From Notospermus geniculatus (lineage: Eukaryota; Nemertea; Pilidiophora; Heteronemertea; Lineidae), in contig NMRB01000064.1 of the NCBI GenBank assembly GCA_002633025.1, forward strand, positions 389,552 through 453,551: a stretch of 64,000 bases of DNA, given 5' to 3'. Positions 12,811 through 40,973 of the stretch are shown in pieces; the first letter of the stretch is position 1, and the number at the start of each line of letters is the position of its first letter. Under the pieces are notes generated by a model. It saw only the letters and a program-made list of their open reading frames with translations. It was not told where the DNA came from and did no database searches. A program made the position numbers and the translations under genes.

Positions 12811-13659
12811 CTTTTCTTCTCGGTCACACTGCTTGCAATGCCACGGAGTGATGCTAATACCACCAGTTCCCCATTAGGAATTGTGTTGGATGCTCTAGAC
12901 GGAGGCGCTCAGCCTCAGTCTCTGTATACGCATGCGCAAACTATGCAGCATTACAGAGACGGAATCCAAAGTTGCCCATTTTTGTTACGAGAATACCAAC
13001 CCAGTGGCTGATTGGTTGATTTTGAATTCAGATGTTACAGCCATGTTGATTGCCATATTTGGACAGGGGTGTCACATGATTGCAAAATAACGGCGCTCTA
13101 TTGCAAGATCACGTGACTGATGCCAGCCTTGTGCAAATCAGCATCACACAAGTTTTAGACACTGCAGCCAGACCCTTCGTTGGGAGACCGGTCTGGCTGC
13201 GCGAGACTATGGATACTCTAGATTCCCTTTCCACATGATGCATGGGTCACCATCCTCCCATTTTACCTTTTACTTGTTAAAACATTAATAACTTGACGAC
13301 AATTATCACGAATTCAACAAGTCATGAAGTCAAATTGTCGCTGAGATCCTCCACACAAGAGCTAGATCAAAAGACAAATCAATGATCAGTTGAAAGGAAT
13401 ACATCTTTACACAAAATGAAAGTTAAACAAATCATGTTGACAAACATTTCAATGCCAACTTAAAGTGACAGGGAATGTGAACATGAACTGTCTGATCCCT
13501 CATCCGTCATGTCAGCGATGAGATGGCCGAAGTGTCAAGAAGAGGGTCCATGTCTACAAAGATTGACAAATGAACTTATTTTCTTTTTTAAAGTTGCTGA
13601 AACTACGACTGGAATTCAAATTCATGAAGAGTATTGTCAATAATCTTTTTGGTATAGAC

Positions 13660-13907
13660 GATTCTCCAACTTAGCAGATCTGTGCACTCCCGGCGAAATC
13701 TCAACCAGAACCTCGATCTGAAACCAGGGACGTGACGCCATCAACGATTCAGCGATGGTCAAGTCTGATGCAATGTTGACGTTGACGTCACTGTCGTGGG
13801 GTTGTCTGCGTTACGTCATACAGTTTCAGACCGAGGTTGTGGTTGGAGATTTCGGCAGAAGTGCGCATATCTTTGTCGTTTACATCAATTTGAGAACGGT
13901 CTATTGT
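13660..13907. mobile_element. Foldback MITE family A, copy 1
   Basis: Arms: AGATCTGTGCACTCCCGGCG, AACCTCGATCTGAAACCAGG versus AGTTTCAGACCGAGGTTGTG, TTTCGGCAGAAGTGCGCATA. Homologous to 33097-33353 and 56073-56338, the most diverged of the three. Confidence 0.8.
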
Positions 13908-14846
13908 ATACAAGAATTTTACTTCTCCAGACAATTTTTGGGTCGGGCAAGAAACTTGGATTGGTGTCTATGCCTGACTGCAAAGACTGTACAGAAACAG
14001 CAATCTTGATAGGCATGGATTCTGCAAATATTATGAGCTATTACTAAATGTCCAACAAACTTGAAGAGAATCTCTGAGACAAGGCATCAAACATTAACCT
14101 GCAACATCATCCAAGCTCAATAGAAAAGCATGCTCTTTCAGCTTGCTCAGCATTTTTGTTGGTTCTCAGTTTCCCAGTGCAGTCAGCCATGTCCAGTGCA
14201 TTACTTGTTATAGGTTCCAATGTTCTTCTTTCATACGGCATTAAGTTTTTAGACATCAGAACTCGGAATCCCTCAGCTTTCCTATTCGGACTCCCAAGTT
14301 CAAATTCAGAAACATACATGTATTTCTTTTTTCATATTTCATAGGACTTTTCCGAACTGAGATTATGGTTGACTGACATAGTCCAATGCTCTGCTTACAT
14401 CTACATGTATGAGCAACATTCAGTGCATCTGTTGCAGTGTTCAGCAGCTCCAAAAGGTGAACTTCACCACCTCACAGTCGTAAAGCAAAGGAGTGAAGGC
14501 AGTCGGCCAATTATGTCTGTTCCAATAACCTGTCATCCAAGGGTAGCAATTTATCAGCCAAGTCGTAAAATGAACTTAGGGGTGCAAGAAAAACTCATGT
14601 TTGGCAGTTATTGGTGGAGGAATGCCACTCCATCATCGGGCTCCTGATGGATGATCTGACAGATCAATTATCAACCATCGTGAAGTTGGGAGACAATGGA
14701 GAAAGCAGCGCGTGCTGAAGCAAAGAACAAAACTTGTGGAGGGGTTTTCATTGGAAATTTGAAGGACGATGCCTGAGGGAGACTTCTAGCAGAAATATTT
14801 TTCTCATAGGTGTACTGGAAACTGGTGCGGTCAAATCTCACATCTT

Positions 14847-15119
14847 TAACCCAACAGAGCCGCCTACCGGTATTTATTTTGCACTTTCCATCTGTAGCTT
14901 ACACCGCCCTGAACCACCATAAAATCCCACTACATTATGTTGAATAGAAAGATGTATAATGAGTCAAGGTGGTTTATGGCGGCATGGCAGTTTGTAGATG
15001 CCAGCAGTAATTGATGATTTTGATTTCTACATTAGATGTGATGGGGTTTGTCCAAAAGTGGCTGTGGTCTTCTAGGCGGCTCATGGTAGGGCGATGGCGG
15101 CATGGGCTCTATTGGGTTA
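14847..15119. mobile_element. 273-bp MITE with TAACCCAA termini
   Basis: TAACCCAACAGAGCCGCC at left versus GGCATGGGCTCTATTGGGTTA at right. Internal CGCC/GGCGG words are also inverted. No coding. Confidence 0.75.
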
Positions 15120-15329
15120 CACTGTGTTTATCTTGTGAAGTGGAAAATGAAATATAAATACATGTATTTAAGGAGCCAAGTGGTTCACAGGGATTGCGCT
15201 ACCCACTCACCAAGTTGCAGTTGGTGACTTACAGGTAGGAACTGACTTTACATTATTGGGACCACAATTTGTGTGTTGAATTGGGTGAAACAGTGATTTT
15301 GACGTACATGTACATGTAGTTTTTTTACT

Positions 15330-15396
15330 GGAAAACGCATTAGGGGAAATTGGGATGTATTTTTTAATGGAAAATGCATTAGGGGAAATTGGGAAT
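15330..15396 (+). repeat. Short direct duplication
   Basis: GCATTAGGGGAAATTGGGA occurs twice about 40 bp apart, each preceded by TTTTTA..TGGAAAA. Confidence 0.8.
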
Positions 15397-15925
15397 TCAA
15401 CGATCCTGCCAGCTTTGGTGACTTGTCGGGTTAGACACTTGCGGGTTATATGGAGTTTACTGTATTTGTTAACCTCACAAATGCACATGGCCAAACCAAC
15501 CTGAGCCTGGCACACAGTAAGGTGCTAAAAGATCACAGATGGTGAACCGCCCCCATGAATTACTAAGAACCTCAAAGGCAAGATCGCTCCACATAACCTA
15601 TTGCCCTCAGGAGATAACACAACCCTAGTTAAGATACAAAACAATATTGCCCGCCCAACTGGGTATCATAAATTGCGCAAATTTCTCAACCGTGGCGTTT
15701 CTGCGTCAATTCTCACCACTTCATTATTGATGTCAGGCATGCCACAGCAGCGCTGCTGCTTCGGCTAGACTTTTTGGAAATTGCCGATATCTAAATAACA
15801 GTTGAGTAAACTGCAGTAACTAATTACGAATATCTGAGCCCATTGGGAAGCAAGTGAGACAACTGTCAGTGTTTCTGAGCAGTCCACACGAAAGATCTTT
15901 ATCAAGACTGATCAATAGATTGTAT

Positions 15926-16112
15926 CTCGGTGGTACAGCTCATAAGCTCAAGAGATCGGTGGTGCCAAACAGGCTACTGTTCTTATATTATGGTAACCAC
16001 GAAATCCAAATTAATGCGGTCACAGTAAATACAACACAACAGAAAACGACACGCTGAAACAAGCGAAGATGATTCGAAGTCTGACTACAGTGTTGAGTTA
16101 TCCCCATTCCAT
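15926..16112 (+). repeat. Local duplicate, copy with empty MITE site
   Basis: About 185 bp highly similar to 16735-16914 plus 17410-17425. The TA at 16099-16100 is the uninterrupted target. Both copies encode GTAHKLKRSVVPNRLLFLYY in frame (see findings); in this copy the frame shifts after NTTQQ. Confidence 0.85.
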
Positions 16113-16641
16113 TAAACTCGCTCCGCAGTTTCAAACCGCTACCCACTACGTTACCCACGCTCTGAAACTGCTATTGTTGATGCCAGCCTCAAAGTATGAC
16201 CAACAGACGACATCAGCTGTCCCATTTGGGGAACCTGTGTGACTTGCCGGTAAACGGACCAAATTTGTGATTCTCGGCCAGTTTACATGGAAGCAATTGG
16301 ATTATATATAGCCTTCAAAATGTCCGAAACGTGGGTGCACACTAACAGGTGCGTGATAACATTGCTCAAATTTGCAAACGGCGTTACTTTTTTTACTCTC
16401 CAATCGGAAAAAGTATGAATACACAGTATACATTTTGTACACATAACACAGCCAATCAGAAAGTGTGTTACGGTGTCGTCGGTTCAACCCATGATGATGG
16501 CTGGGGATTGGATCCCTCGTCAAACAGCGCCGTCTATTGACGATCCTTCACTTTTGGCGCCGATCAAGCCAGTATTTAGTGCGTCTATACCTATGGCCAA
16601 CTAAACACTGGGGACGAGTGTACCATTGCAAATGCCTCTGA

Positions 16642-16733
16642 CTGAGAGCCGATTCTGTGTTTTTTTCTATTCTACTTATCTAGACTACAGTTCGTGAGAT
16701 CAATACTAAATTGCGACAAAAGCATCATTCACT
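16642..16733 (+). repeat. Local duplicate of 17430-17521
   Basis: About 90 bp (GAGAGCCGATTCTGTGTTTT to AAGCATCATTCACT) repeated almost identically at 17430-17521, so 16642-17429 behaves as one unit of a tandem duplication whose second unit is truncated. Confidence 0.9.
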
Positions 16734-16896
16734 ACTCGGTGGTACAGCTCATAAGCTCAAGAGATCGGTGGTGCCAAACAGGCTACTGTTCTTATATTAT
16801 GGTAACCACGAAATCCAAATTAATGCTGTCACAGTAAATACAACACAACAGAACACATCAGCTGAAACAAACGAAGACGATTCGAAATCTGACTAA
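16711..16896 (+). pseudogene. Short ORF with THAP-like C-terminal motif
   Basis: A 61-codon frame containing HKLKRSVVPNRLLFLYYGN, then a Ser/Asp-rich tail ending in DDSKSD. THAP zinc-finger domains end in a conserved L-K-x-x-A-V-P-x-x-F; the SVVP-x-x-L-F here resembles it, but the C2CH cysteines are not present upstream. Probably a fragment of a THAP-related gene or transposase; weak. Confidence 0.3.
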
Positions 16897-16914
16897 AATA
16901 AAAGTGTTGAGTTA

Positions 16915-17409
16915 TATCATAAAGGAATCAAACATAAAGGTTTAACTGTGAACGATGAACTAACTGTGGGATACACTTCATGTGTTGCCACCAGATGTCT
17001 CTGACTGCCTGAATTTTGGCTTTATGTAATAGGCACGAGCTTCAACTTTTTTTGTGGTGAAGGGGTACAGGAACCTGTCAACTTGATGTTTTGAATTCCA
17101 TTTCTGAGGATAACAGAGCTATTTTCAGCACAATTAGTGTTCCATGTGCAAATGTACGTTAGCCCATTCAAATGTACACAGATGACCCTGCGCTCTCATC
17201 ATTCGTGGGGTTCTCATTAATTCAGACCCTTTGTATCATAAGATCAACTCGTCGGAATTCAACAAAATTTGCAGTGAACATGCAGAAGGGTCTTGCCTAC
17301 CATAATGTAAGAGTCAGAATGCAAATCTGTTGAGGTTTAAAGGGATACTGTCCACATTTATTAAATGCTAAATTTGTAAGTTGAACCTTTATGTTTGATT
17401 CCTTTATGG
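16915..17409. mobile_element. 495-bp TA-flanked MITE family B, copy 1
   Basis: TA at 16913-16914 and 17410-17411. Termini CATAAAGGAATCAAACATAA and TTATGTTTGATTCCTTTATG. The empty site at 16099-16100 confirms the TA duplication. Shares full length with 22763-23258. The body is non-coding. Confidence 0.93.
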
Positions 17410-17784
17410 TATCCCCATTCCACATGGCTCTGAGAGCCGATTCTGTGTTTTTTTCTATTCTACTTATCTAGACTACAGTTCGTGAGATCAATACTAAATT
17501 GCGACAAAAGCATCATTCACTCTTGGACAGATTTACTTGTTATCAGCTTCCGATGGGCAATTTACTAGATCTTAGGCTAATTGGTGGTCGACGTAAGATA
17601 AGAATGACAAACGATGATGTCAATGCGCTGTTAGTGCAATGAAGCTTGGGGAATTGATACTAAACAACCACACCAAGCTCATTGTCTTTCTGACGTCCTA
17701 GAATGACTCCACCTGGTAGACAAGGAACAAATTTTTTTATAAACCCAGCTTTAAAATGATCAAATGCAACTTTGACCGGTGTAT

Positions 17785-18068
17785 CCCCGTGTCACCTACC
17801 CCTGTTTTGCCTTAACTCTCCATTTCGCCTACAAAAACTCCCCATTTCACCTACCCTCATTTCGCCTATCTCCCCGAATTTATTGTTAAAACTCAGAGTA
17901 GGCGAAACAAGGAGTAGGCAAAATGGAGAATAGGCAAAATGGAGAATAGGCAAAATGGTGATTAGGCGAAATGGGGGTAGGCGAATTGGGGTAGGTGAAT
18001 TGGGGTAGGCAAAATGGGGAGTAGGTGAAATGGAGAGTAGGCAAAATGAGGGTAGGCGAAATGGGGAT
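17785..18068. repeat. Minisatellite with inverted arm
   Basis: 17885-18068 holds about ten copies of a 13-18-bp unit GTAGGCRAAATGGRG. 17785-17875 holds the reverse complement (CCATTTCGCCTAC). Together they can fold into a long hairpin. The proline-rich minus open frames here are repeat translations. Confidence 0.88.
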
Positions 18069-18677
18069 GAACCCCTTGACCAGGGAGGTTTGATTTAGGT
18101 GGCCCACACAGGTGCAGATTTAGGGAGAGGGCGTGTTTTTCGGATGATGACATGGCAAAAAAGTGAGCACAATTGCCCCTCAGATGCCTGGAAGTTGCGT
18201 ATAATGCATTTCTGAGACCCTGATTGGGCTTCGCACCTTCGGCGCTTGCAAACCTGGCTTTTGCCTGAAGTGTGCCCCCTTTCCCAAATCCCTGGATCAA
18301 CCCCTGCCACACAAGGTACCGGTACACCAAGTGGTGATACACAATCACCTGCAGTTGGGAAGCTGACCAACAAACATGTTCAGATGAAACTGAAATCAGT
18401 GAAACAAAAGATCAACCAAGCGACCCCACTAACGACTTCTGCTATCCCAAAGCATCAACCTGATCGATCAACCGAATGATATTCAGGCCAATAACGACAC
18501 TCATCCCGAGGCTGCTGATGGCGATACATAAATAAAACATCAATACAGATCATCGTCACTGTTGGTCACATCCATATATCAAAATCGTCTGCTCTTGTCA
18601 TGTGTGTCGGACGTCTCTTGTTTATGTTGGCAATGAAAAGGAAGTGTTTCTTACAGCAACAAATTATGTCCAGTATA

Positions 18678-18678
18678 N
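18678..18678. other. Ambiguous base (N)
   Basis: The only unresolved base in the window, in an AT-rich stretch. Confidence 1.
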
Positions 18679-18718
18679 AAATCATTACAAAAAAAGCCAA
18701 TTTCGTAATTCCAGACAA

Positions 18719-19250
18719 ACTTTGACCTCTGTGACCTTGAAAAGTAGGTCGAATAAAAAAATTGAATACTATCTTATGTATCCTTATTAGATATACCCAT
18801 GAAAAAAATTTGACAAAAATCCATCTCTTGGTTAGGGAGAAATAGCACTTTCAGTGATTTTGGTTTTGGCCCCCTAGTGGCAAAGTTAAGAATCAGATTT
18901 CACCGAAATTGTGTGTGTAAGTTGCTATAACCTAGAGGTACATGAGTACAAAGTTTCAACACAATAGTTCAAACCATTATCAAAATATAGCCCTTTTAAA
19001 TTTTTCACAAAACGCCCCCTACGGGCCAAAATAGGAATCCAACTGCGCTCAAAATCGAACTCGACCTAGATCTTAGGCCCGTATATACACCCACCGAAGA
19101 CCAAAAAGATCCGTCAAAAAATAAAGGCGCTAGAGCGCTAACAAACCAAAAGTTTACGGACGTACCGCCGTACGTACTAACGCACGACAGACCACCACTA
19201 AATGACCCCAACCACAGCATAAGCCCTGCTGGGCCTTGCGGCCAAGTGGG
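18719..19250 (+). repeat. Dispersed 'GACCTCTGTGACCTTGAAAAG' repeat, copy 1
   Basis: Order of landmarks: GACCTCTGTGACCTTGAAAA, TATGTATCCTTATTAGATA, GGCCCCCTAGTGGC, GTTTACGG..GTACC, GCTGGGCCTTGCGGCC, AAGTGGGCTAAAAA. Same order as copies at 49.5, 53.5 and 54.5 kb but more diverged. Ends in the GGGCTAAAA motif. Confidence 0.75.
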
Positions 19251-19355
19251 CTAAAAATCAGGGATTTGTTGTATAACATTGAATGATGTCATCTTAATAG
19301 CCAAGTTGATAATGAGGATTGTGTTGTTCAGTGTTAATACCCTACTTTGAGCACA

Positions 19356-19680
19356 TTGCTTTCAATTACCTTTTCAGGTTGCTGTTTGGTGCACACTTGA
19401 TACAAAATGTATCAAGTGTTTGGTGCACACTTTGGTGCACAATTACTTTCAATTACCTTTTCAGGTTGCTGTTTGGTGCACACTTGATACAAAATGTATC
19501 AAGTGTTTGGTGCACACTTTGGTGCACAATTGCTTTCAATTACCTTTTCAGGTTGCTGTTTGGTGCACACTTGATACAAAATGTATCAAGTGTGGTGCAC
19601 AATTGCTTTCAATTACCTTTTCAGGTTGCTGTTCGGTGCACACTTGCTGTTTGGTGCACACTTTATACAAAATGTATGCT
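19356..19680. repeat. 87-bp tandem array with palindromes upstream of the 19.8-kb gene
   Basis: Four units start near 19361, 19448, 19535 and 19608 (87, 87, 73 bp apart). Each contains CAATTACCTTTTCAGGTTGC, which looks like a branch/polypyrimidine/AG acceptor, then the palindrome CACTTGATACAAAATGTATC continuing to AAGTG and flanked by GGTGCAC. The array ends about 65 bp before the real acceptor at 19743. Confidence 0.9.
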
Positions 19681-19789
19681 ACTCCTGCCTTCAAGTTCAG
19701 TAAAACTGTCTTAAAACCAATCCTTTACGTTTTATCATTTCAGGCAAATTTTCACCAAAGAATCTACTCCGACAATGTAGTTAGACGTC

Positions 19790-21343
19790 ATGGTTTACCA
19801 TCGCCCCGCCTATCTTGTACGTCTGCCCAAAACTGTCAAGGAACTCCTCCTGGATATGCAAACAAAGTCCAAAGAGCTGAAATGGAGCATCATGGGTGGC
19901 CAAAAGGATGTAACCTTGACACTGACGTGGCAGTGCCAGAAAAAGAAACAGACACGGAAGAAAAAAAATGAAAAATCTAAATCAAGGGAAAATTTGCACG
20001 AAGATTTAAATCAGAATGAATGGATCTCTGAAGCTGAATCAACACAGTACCAACGTTTTTCGAAGCAGTTGGAGTTGATGCAGACGATTTCGAAATTGGC
20101 CTCTTCAATTTCGCAGAAACCTCTCACAGGGGAACTCATGTCGGGTTTAGGCCTATCAGTGATGAAATCGCAAGATGTAGTGGTCAGTCCACAGGACACT
20201 GATGATGGATACTTGACAGAGAAGGCCACTCCAGATGAGATGCATGTTTACCCCAAAGTAGTCGTTCGGCCTCCGTTTTATCTCCCGAGCAAAGAGACGC
20301 TCATAAACGGGGAAGAGGAGAGTGTGCCAAATAAACAAACGTCACCTTCTGCTCAGATACCACCTCCGCTGCCCCCGCCACCACCCCCTCCCATTGTACG
20401 AGGCAATCAATTTCAATTCTGTAATAGGAGTAGGACCAATTCAACGTGTTCGAAAACGTGCAGTCAAGAGAAAGAGGAGGAGGAGGAATCAAGAGATGCA
20501 GACCTTCACGAAGATGCCACATTGGGAGATGAAGTTGGTCATGACTATTTCGAAGCCACTGCCTTAGATGACGTAGTCTTACATGATATTCCAGAATCTA
20601 ACTACGAGGGTGATGAACAGGAACCAGCTCAACTGGAGAAAAACAACTGGGAAACGTCGAAATCTAGTATTGACCGAAGTACAGAGGATGGAAATACTTC
20701 GTTCGATAGACTACTGACCCATGGGTCAGATTTTACTGATAATGAGAGCGGAAGTGCAATCAGATTCGGGAAGTATGTGAAGTTTCGGGAATCAGACAGT
20801 GCAATTTTTCATGATTCCAGTCCATTTTATTACGATTCGGAGCTAGGAGAGAGCGATCTTGTAGGTGCTGGATGGGAGGATACGCTGAACCTACAGGAAC
20901 TCGATAACTCTCCTAGACATAAACTTTCGTACGTCGAGCCTGACTCGACAGAAAATCTAAACAAAAAGAAAAAAGTGAAACGAAAACCTAGTTTGAAGAA
21001 GCTTTTTGCATCTTGGCAGCCGAAACAAAAATATGATAAAAAGAAGGGACCAAAGTCGCCAAAAACCGGACGAAAAATAATCTCACCGAAACCGCTTTAC
21101 TCACAGAAGAACTATATTAGTAGATCGTCAAACTTATATTCAGCGGGTAGTGATAGAAGCAGTTATACAAAGGTGATGGAGTATCAGAGAGTCAAGACTG
21201 GTAAGAACAGACAAACGGGTGACGCGCCTGAGACTTGGGATTCAAGTTTGGAAAGTCATCAGTTGCAACACTCAGTGGATCATTGTCTCCGTTCGTGTGA
21301 CAGTATACTCACCAGGAAAACGCACGCTCCATCTGATCTCTAG
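19790..21343 (+). CDS. Unknown acidic, Ser-rich protein with polyproline and basic patches
   Basis: The longest open frame in the window (517 codons). The ATG at 19790 has a good context (GTCATGG) and an in-frame TAG just upstream. A likely 3' splice site (ATCATTTCAG) ends at 19743, so the exon begins in the 5' UTR. N-terminus: KTVKELLLDMQ then KSKELKWSIMGGQKDVTLTL, which looks like a small folded module that I do not recognise. Middle: polyproline IPPPLPPPPPPP (possible SH3, WW or EVH1 ligand), a Glu-rich acidic region, and many Ser/Asp stretches. C-terminal third: KKKKVKRKPSLKKLFASW and a Lys-rich segment. A strong donor (ACTG|GTAAGA at 21200) and acceptor (CTCTAGCAG at 21346) suggest a 146-bp intron, with the true C-terminus in the next exon. 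Function unknown; probably intracellular, as no signal peptide or membrane segment is seen. Confidence 0.8.
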   Translation: MVYHRPAYLVRLPKTVKELLLDMQTKSKELKWSIMGGQKDVTLTLTWQCQKKKQTRKKKNEKSKSRENLHEDLNQNEWISEAESTQYQRFSKQLELMQTISKLASSISQKPLTGELMSGLGLSVMKSQDVVVSPQDTDDGYLTEKATPDEMHVYPKVVVRPPFYLPSKETLINGEEESVPNKQTSPSAQIPPPLPPPPPPPIVRGNQFQFCNRSRTNSTCSKTCSQEKEEEEESRDADLHEDATLGDEVGHDYFEATALDDVVLHDIPESNYEGDEQEPAQLEKNNWETSKSSIDRSTEDGNTSFDRLLTHGSDFTDNESGSAIRFGKYVKFRESDSAIFHDSSPFYYDSELGESDLVGAGWEDTLNLQELDNSPRHKLSYVEPDSTENLNKKKKVKRKPSLKKLFASWQPKQKYDKKKGPKSPKTGRKIISPKPLYSQKNYISRSSNLYSAGSDRSSYTKVMEYQRVKTGKNRQTGDAPETWDSSLESHQLQHSVDHCLRSCDSILTRKTHAPSDL

Positions 21344-21346
21344 CAG

Positions 21347-21834
21347 ATGGAGACTCTGATGATAGTACAGTAGAAAACGCTTAAGTCGGAGATGCACAAG
21401 TCGGAAAATCGCCCATCTCGGATGGCTTCAAGAAGTCCCGATTTTTGTAACGTTATTCCAATAAAATGTAATCGCATAAGTTAGACACTACAAGTCGGAT
21501 TTTCGGCTATCTCGGATGAAATGGCAAGGTCCCTTCCAATACATTTCCAATAAAAATCTATCGTGTAAGTCGGATCGCGCCTCATTCCTCTTCAGTTAAT
21601 GTGTTTTTATTCAGGATGGAGCTTTGGAACCATTTCCATCGTGGCCGTTTTGCCCTGCCTCAAGCCAGAAGTCGGATTTTTGTCTGACTTTCACACAACT
21701 CGGATATTATCCGACTTGACGGATTTCTTCTCAGTTGGATGACATTGTCTGGTCCACTTGAATCCGACTTATGCGTTTTCTACTGTAGCACACCAAGCCT
21801 TGGTAGCATACTACGAAGAATTCGGCCACCATAA
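21347..21834 (+). pseudogene. Probable last coding exon of the 19.8-kb gene, split by a MITE
   Basis: After the proposed acceptor at 21346 the frame reads DGDSDDS up to the TA at 21366. It resumes after the 418-bp MITE as STPSLGSILRRIRPP with a stop at 21832-21834. With the MITE present the frame ends after about five element-encoded codons at 21382-21384. The acidic-Ser then basic C-terminus continues the style of the upstream protein. Exon call and splice choice are inferred from sequence only. Confidence 0.55.
21368..21785. mobile_element. 418-bp MITE, TA target duplication, in coding exon
   Basis: Ends CAGTAGAAAACGCTTAAGTC and its inverted partner GACTTATGCGTTTTCTACTG, flanked by TA at 21366-21367 and 21786-21787. 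TIR style and TA duplication fit the Tc1/mariner-pogo superfamily. No transposase frame inside; the AAGTCGGA word recurs through the element. Confidence 0.88.
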
Positions 21835-22162
21835 AAACGTCGACAGTCATGTTACCAATCATTGTAAAGAAATCACTTTTTTCTTAAATGCACATCTGGA
21901 TTGTCGGTATTTTGAGATCTCCAGACATAGGACAGAAAAAATACTGGCGAACAAAGAAACAATCAAGATTTTTTGATCTATTTGGGCAAACTACTTTCAA
22001 GAAGAATATCAGAAGGCTGTAGATATAATTGTGATTATCAAGTTGCAAATTGCAAACTCTCAATTTGCTGTACCAGCATATCAATGTAGATCAATAGCTA
22101 TCACCGCATCTTCAGATCTCATTCATTTCATATTGTGCATTTACAGTTTTCTGCTTTTGTAA

Positions 22163-22168
22163 ATAAAA
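22163..22168 (+). promoter_or_regulatory. Candidate polyadenylation signal of the plus-strand gene
   Basis: AATAAA about 330 bp after the last proposed stop of the 19.8-kb gene and just before a MITE that begins at 22195. Position is sensible; usage is unproven. Confidence 0.35.
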
Positions 22169-22194
22169 TTTACAGAAAGTCACACGAGAATGTA

Positions 22195-22667
22195 GCCCTG
22201 TCTACATTTCTAAAAACATTGAGTTGCAACAAATCTGCATCAGCCTTGTTTTGAGATTGTTGCACAGTGTGGACAGGACTTGCCACAGTTCAAAACATGT
22301 TTTGGCAATGTTTTAGAAATGTCATATGAATTCTTCTGCACATTTCTGAAACATTTTCAAAACATATTTCCAAATGTTGGAAGTCTGTCCACACTGTGCA
22401 ACAATTTACAGGGATCAAAGTTCATATTCTGAAAAAGCAGATTTTTGTCGAACAGGACAAAAATCAAGTCGCACACAATACATGTACAAAATGCATTAGA
22501 ACATCAATTTTTTGGTCGCACAGAGCAAAATCCAAGTTGCATTTTAGACCAAATGGTCATGAACTTTGAACCCTGATTTACAACCTCAAAACAAGGTTGT
22601 GGCAGACTTGCTGAACTCAATATTTTTAGAAATGTTTTTGAAAAGTTTTGCAGGTGTAGACAGGGCT
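22195..22667. mobile_element. 473-bp MITE with AGCCCTGTCTAC termini
   Basis: AGCCCTGTCTACATTTCTAA versus (inverted) TTTTGCAGGTGTAGACAGGG. Several inner inverted words (CAGTGTGGACAGG / CTGTCCACACTG). Lies between the plus-strand gene and MadBub. Confidence 0.85.
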
Positions 22668-22762
22668 CTTACATACATGTACATTAAAAATATCGCCTGA
22701 TCTCTTTTTGAAATAAATAAAAGCAGTTGTGCAACAATTGTCTAAAATGATGATTACTGGTA

Positions 22763-23258
22763 GCATAAAGGAATCAAGCACAAAGGTTTAACTGCGAACG
22801 ATGAGCTAACAGAGGGTTACACTTCATGTGTTGCCACCAGATGTCTCTCACTGCCTGAATTTTGGCTTTACGTAATAGGCACGAGCTTCAACTTTTTTTG
22901 TGGTGAAGGGGTACATGAACCTGTCAACTTGATGCCTAGAATTCCATTTCTGAGGATAACAGAGCACAATTTTCAGCAAAATTAGTGTTCCATGTGCAAA
23001 TGTACGTTAGCCTATTCAAATGTACACAGATGACCCTGCGCTCTCATTGTTCGTGGGGTCTCATTAATTCAGTCCTTTTGTATCATGACATCAACTAGTC
23101 GGAATTCAACAAAATTTGCAGTAAACATGCAAAAGGGTCTTGCCTATCATATGGAAGAGTCAGAATTGAAATCGGTCGAAGTTTAAAGGAATACTGTCCA
23201 CATTTATAAAATGCTAAATTTGTAAGTTGAACCTTTATGATTGATTCCTTTATGCTGC
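22763..23258. mobile_element. 496-bp TA-flanked MITE family B, copy 2
   Basis: TA at 22761-22762 and 23259-23260; termini GCATAAAGGAATCAAGCACA and TGATTCCTTTATGCTGC. Same length and body as copy 1 at 16915-17409, with scattered substitutions. It ends 27 bp from the last MadBub exon found. Confidence 0.92.
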
Positions 23259-23285
23259 TAGCCAAACATGTAAAGTCGTACTTAC

Positions 23286-40973
<17,688 letters not shown>

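Noticed and set aside
21900-22041. Minus-strand 47-codon frame after CTACAG, in phase with the last MadBub exon found
   Set aside because: The residues do not resemble the BUB1 kinase C-lobe (no D-x-W..FF..L-N pattern) and end abruptly; probably chance.
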